Positions 6,673 through 7,970 of a stretch of 7,970 bases of DNA are shown here, piece by piece. The stretch's first letter is position 1. Every line of letters begins with the position of its first letter. A program made the position numbers and the translations under genes. The notes under the pieces were generated by a model. It had not been told where the DNA came from and did not search any database. It worked only from the letters and a program-made list of their open reading frames with translations. Location of the stretch: contig JANYAL010000038.1 in the NCBI GenBank assembly GCA_025361325.1, positions 1 through 7,970 of the forward strand, in the 5' to 3' direction. The DNA comes from Bacteroidota bacterium (GTDB lineage Bacteria > Bacteroidota > Bacteroidia > Chitinophagales > Chitinophagaceae).

Positions 6673-7167
6673 CTATTGTTGTGTTGAATCTGGCTGGGAA
6701 GGTGCCGTGTCTGTTTGCGGATTCGTTGTCTCTGTCTGCACCGGGGCAACATCAGATACCGGTTTCGCGTAACCCAGGTTCTTCACTTCCTCAAAATTCT
6801 TGTCAAACAGGCGCACATTGAGCGGAGTGCCGCTGAAGATCTTCTGGTCAATCATCCCGCCGAACAGGATGAATTTACTCTCCATATCCGGGGTGATCTT
6901 CGATTTGTCCACAATGAAGTTCAGGTTTATCGTATCTTTTGTCTTTGTATTTCTGGTGATCTGTACAGTGGCTTCCTTACCCGGCTGGAAGTACATCTGT
7001 TCCTTCAGGTATTCGGCCAGTTTCTTAGCCATACTTTCATCAATCCCTTCACCTTTATACAGAATATTGTGTTCCTTATCCAGTTTATATTCCTTGCCGT
7101 TATTCATACAACTGGTAAACAATATCATCGTTACAGCCAGGGCTACAGGTAGTATAAACGTTTTCAT
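6673..7167 (-). CDS. Small lipoprotein, first of a paralogous pair
   Basis: A 164-residue protein starting MKTFILPVALAVTMILFTSC, again with Phe-Thr-Ser-Cys as lipobox and the Cys at residue 20, exactly as in the downstream paralogue. The mature part contains YKLDKEHNILYKGEGIDESMA, AKKLAEYLKEQ, VQITRNTKTKDTINLNFIVDKSKI and QKIFSGTPLNVRLFDKNFEE. It closes with a Thr/Pro/Gln-rich disordered tail ending Gln-Gln. No enzyme motif is visible, and the family is not one I can name. The start is ATG 7165-7167. The 71-bp gap to uppP shows no hairpin terminator, so read-through from uppP is possible, although the gap is also large enough for its own promoter. The two lipoproteins probably form one transcription unit ending at the hairpin near 6055-6090. 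Confidence 0.87.
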   Translation of the reverse strand: MKTFILPVALAVTMILFTSCMNNGKEYKLDKEHNILYKGEGIDESMAKKLAEYLKEQMYFQPGKEATVQITRNTKTKDTINLNFIVDKSKITPDMESKFILFGGMIDQKIFSGTPLNVRLFDKNFEEVKNLGYAKPVSDVAPVQTETTNPQTDTAPSQPDSTQQ

Positions 7168-7238
7168 TTTTCTATTAATTTTAGTTGCATAGTTAGTTTA
7201 TTCAGCCCACACATGTATTAATCCTGTAAAATATTTAT

Positions 7239-7970
7239 TTAAGATTTCAGGTAACCGGTATAGATCAGAATGAGCAGGAGAATGCCGAGTATAACCCGGT
7301 AATAGCCCCATATCCTGAAACCATGCTTCTTCAAGAAACCGATAAAGAATTTTATGGCAAGCATGGCCACGAGGAATGCCACCAGGTTGCCGATGGCCAG
7401 TAATTGAATATCGTGACCGGAGAAGCCTCCGTTTGATTTGTAATATTTAAACAGTTTATACCCGGTGGCAGCCAGCATGGTGGGTACGGCCAGGAAAAAA
7501 GAGAATTCAGCGGCTGCACTGCGTGTAAGCCGCTGCTGCATACCGCCGATAATGGATGCCGCGCTCCTGCTTACACCAGGTATCATGGCAATGCATTGCC
7601 ATACACCGATGAGAAATGCCTTGCCGTAGGGGATCTTTTCCTCGGAATTGATTACGGGATTGTTGAATGCCTTGTCTATGAAAATAAGGATGATACCCCC
7701 GATCAGCATGGACAGGGCAACGGTGGTAGAGCTTTCCAGAAGGGCATCGATCTTTTTGGAAAAAAGCAAGCCTAGTATCACCGCAGGTATCACGGCAACC
7801 ACCAGTTTTACATAGAACTGCCAGCGTTTAAAATCGAAGAATTTTTTCCGGTATAATACCACTACAGCCAGGATGGCGCCGAGCTGTATGGCCACGGTAT
7901 ATACCTTCATGAAATCATTTTCCGTGAGCCGAAGCAGTTTTTCTGTTATGATCATGTGGCCAGTAGAGGA
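7239..7970 (-). CDS. uppP: Undecaprenyl-diphosphatase UppP (BacA), 5'-partial
   Basis: An integral membrane phosphatase that converts undecaprenyl diphosphate to undecaprenyl phosphate, recycling the lipid carrier for peptidoglycan and other envelope polymers; overexpression of the family gives bacitracin resistance. The reading frame runs off the right edge: the 15 bases before the internal ATG at 7953-7955 encode Ser-Ser-Thr-Gly-His, the conserved catalytic-region motif. That Met is therefore internal and the true start lies outside. Visible signatures are QLGAILAVVVLYR and IPGVSRSAASIIGG (the PGVSRS codons lie at 7563-7580), which carries the conserved catalytic Arg. C-terminal helices end in GYYRVILGILLLILIYTGYLKS. 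About 243 residues are present of a usual 260-280, so roughly 25 N-terminal residues with the conserved Glu motif are missing from view. The product call is secure. Confidence 0.95.
   Translation of the reverse strand, partial: SSTGHMIITEKLLRLTENDFMKVYTVAIQLGAILAVVVLYRKKFFDFKRWQFYVKLVVAVIPAVILGLLFSKKIDALLESSTTVALSMLIGGIILIFIDKAFNNPVINSEEKIPYGKAFLIGVWQCIAMIPGVSRSAASIIGGMQQRLTRSAAAEFSFFLAVPTMLAATGYKLFKYYKSNGGFSGHDIQLLAIGNLVAFLVAMLAIKFFIGFLKKHGFRIWGYYRVILGILLLILIYTGYLKS

Noticed and set aside
6597..6752. N-terminal extension of the downstream lipoprotein to 6752
   Set aside because: The extension overlaps the neighbouring gene, is basic and low-complexity, and would bury the signal peptide at residue 53; the ATG at 6594-6596 gives a normal lipoprotein.
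1..7970. CRISPR arrays, tRNA or rRNA genes, defence cassettes, retron or diversity-generating elements
   Set aside because: I looked for repeated spacers, tRNA-like folds, and reverse transcriptase or nuclease gene clusters and saw none; apart from the IS remnant the content is housekeeping and envelope genes.

Overview
The window looks like a chromosomal segment of a Bacteroidota bacterium, most likely of the Chitinophagales/Chitinophagaceae type. The evidence is mixed: secreted Ig-like repeats in the Bacteroidota style, a UMF1-type transporter that opens with a Trp-Ala-Met-Tyr-Asp-Trp-Ala-Asn motif, short lipoproteins with Thr-Ser-Cys lipoboxes, an almost complete lack of Shine-Dalgarno sequences, and moderate GC. 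The genus cannot be fixed from this window alone.

Layout. Positions 1-230 carry about one unit of a tandem Ig-like repeat protein that continues beyond the left edge. At about 230/231 this reads in frame, without a stop, into the C-terminal two thirds of an IS1182-family transposase (231-1199). The transposase lacks its N-terminus and first catalytic Asp. The remnant ends in an uncoding stretch up to about 1362, and no adhesin sequence resumes to its right. The junction is therefore either a deletion/recombination scar or an assembly chimera between two repetitive sequences.

From 1363 on, the region is ordinary, compact chromosome. ruvC (minus) diverges, across 46 bp, from a plus-strand pair: a UPF0104/LPG-synthase-TM-like membrane protein and an overlapping exported DUF3108 protein. 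These converge, with a 2-bp gap, on a minus-strand pair: a UMF1 MFS transporter followed 2 bp later by an MBL-fold hydrolase with a complete metal site. Upstream of that pair is a clear minus-strand intrinsic terminator (about 6055-6090). It closes a unit of two small lipoproteins (6111-6596 and 6673-7167) that are visibly paralogous to each other. The window ends inside uppP (7239-7970, minus), which lacks only its extreme N-terminus; the last visible residues are the Ser-Ser-Thr-Gly-His motif.

Functionally this is a mix of DNA repair (Holliday junction resolution), envelope functions (undecaprenyl-phosphate recycling, a possible lipid-transport membrane protein, an exported DUF3108 protein, lipoproteins) and a transporter/hydrolase pair. 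I found no convincing new defence, mobile or RNA-based system. The points most worth a second look are the adhesin-transposase junction and the tandem lipoprotein paralogues.
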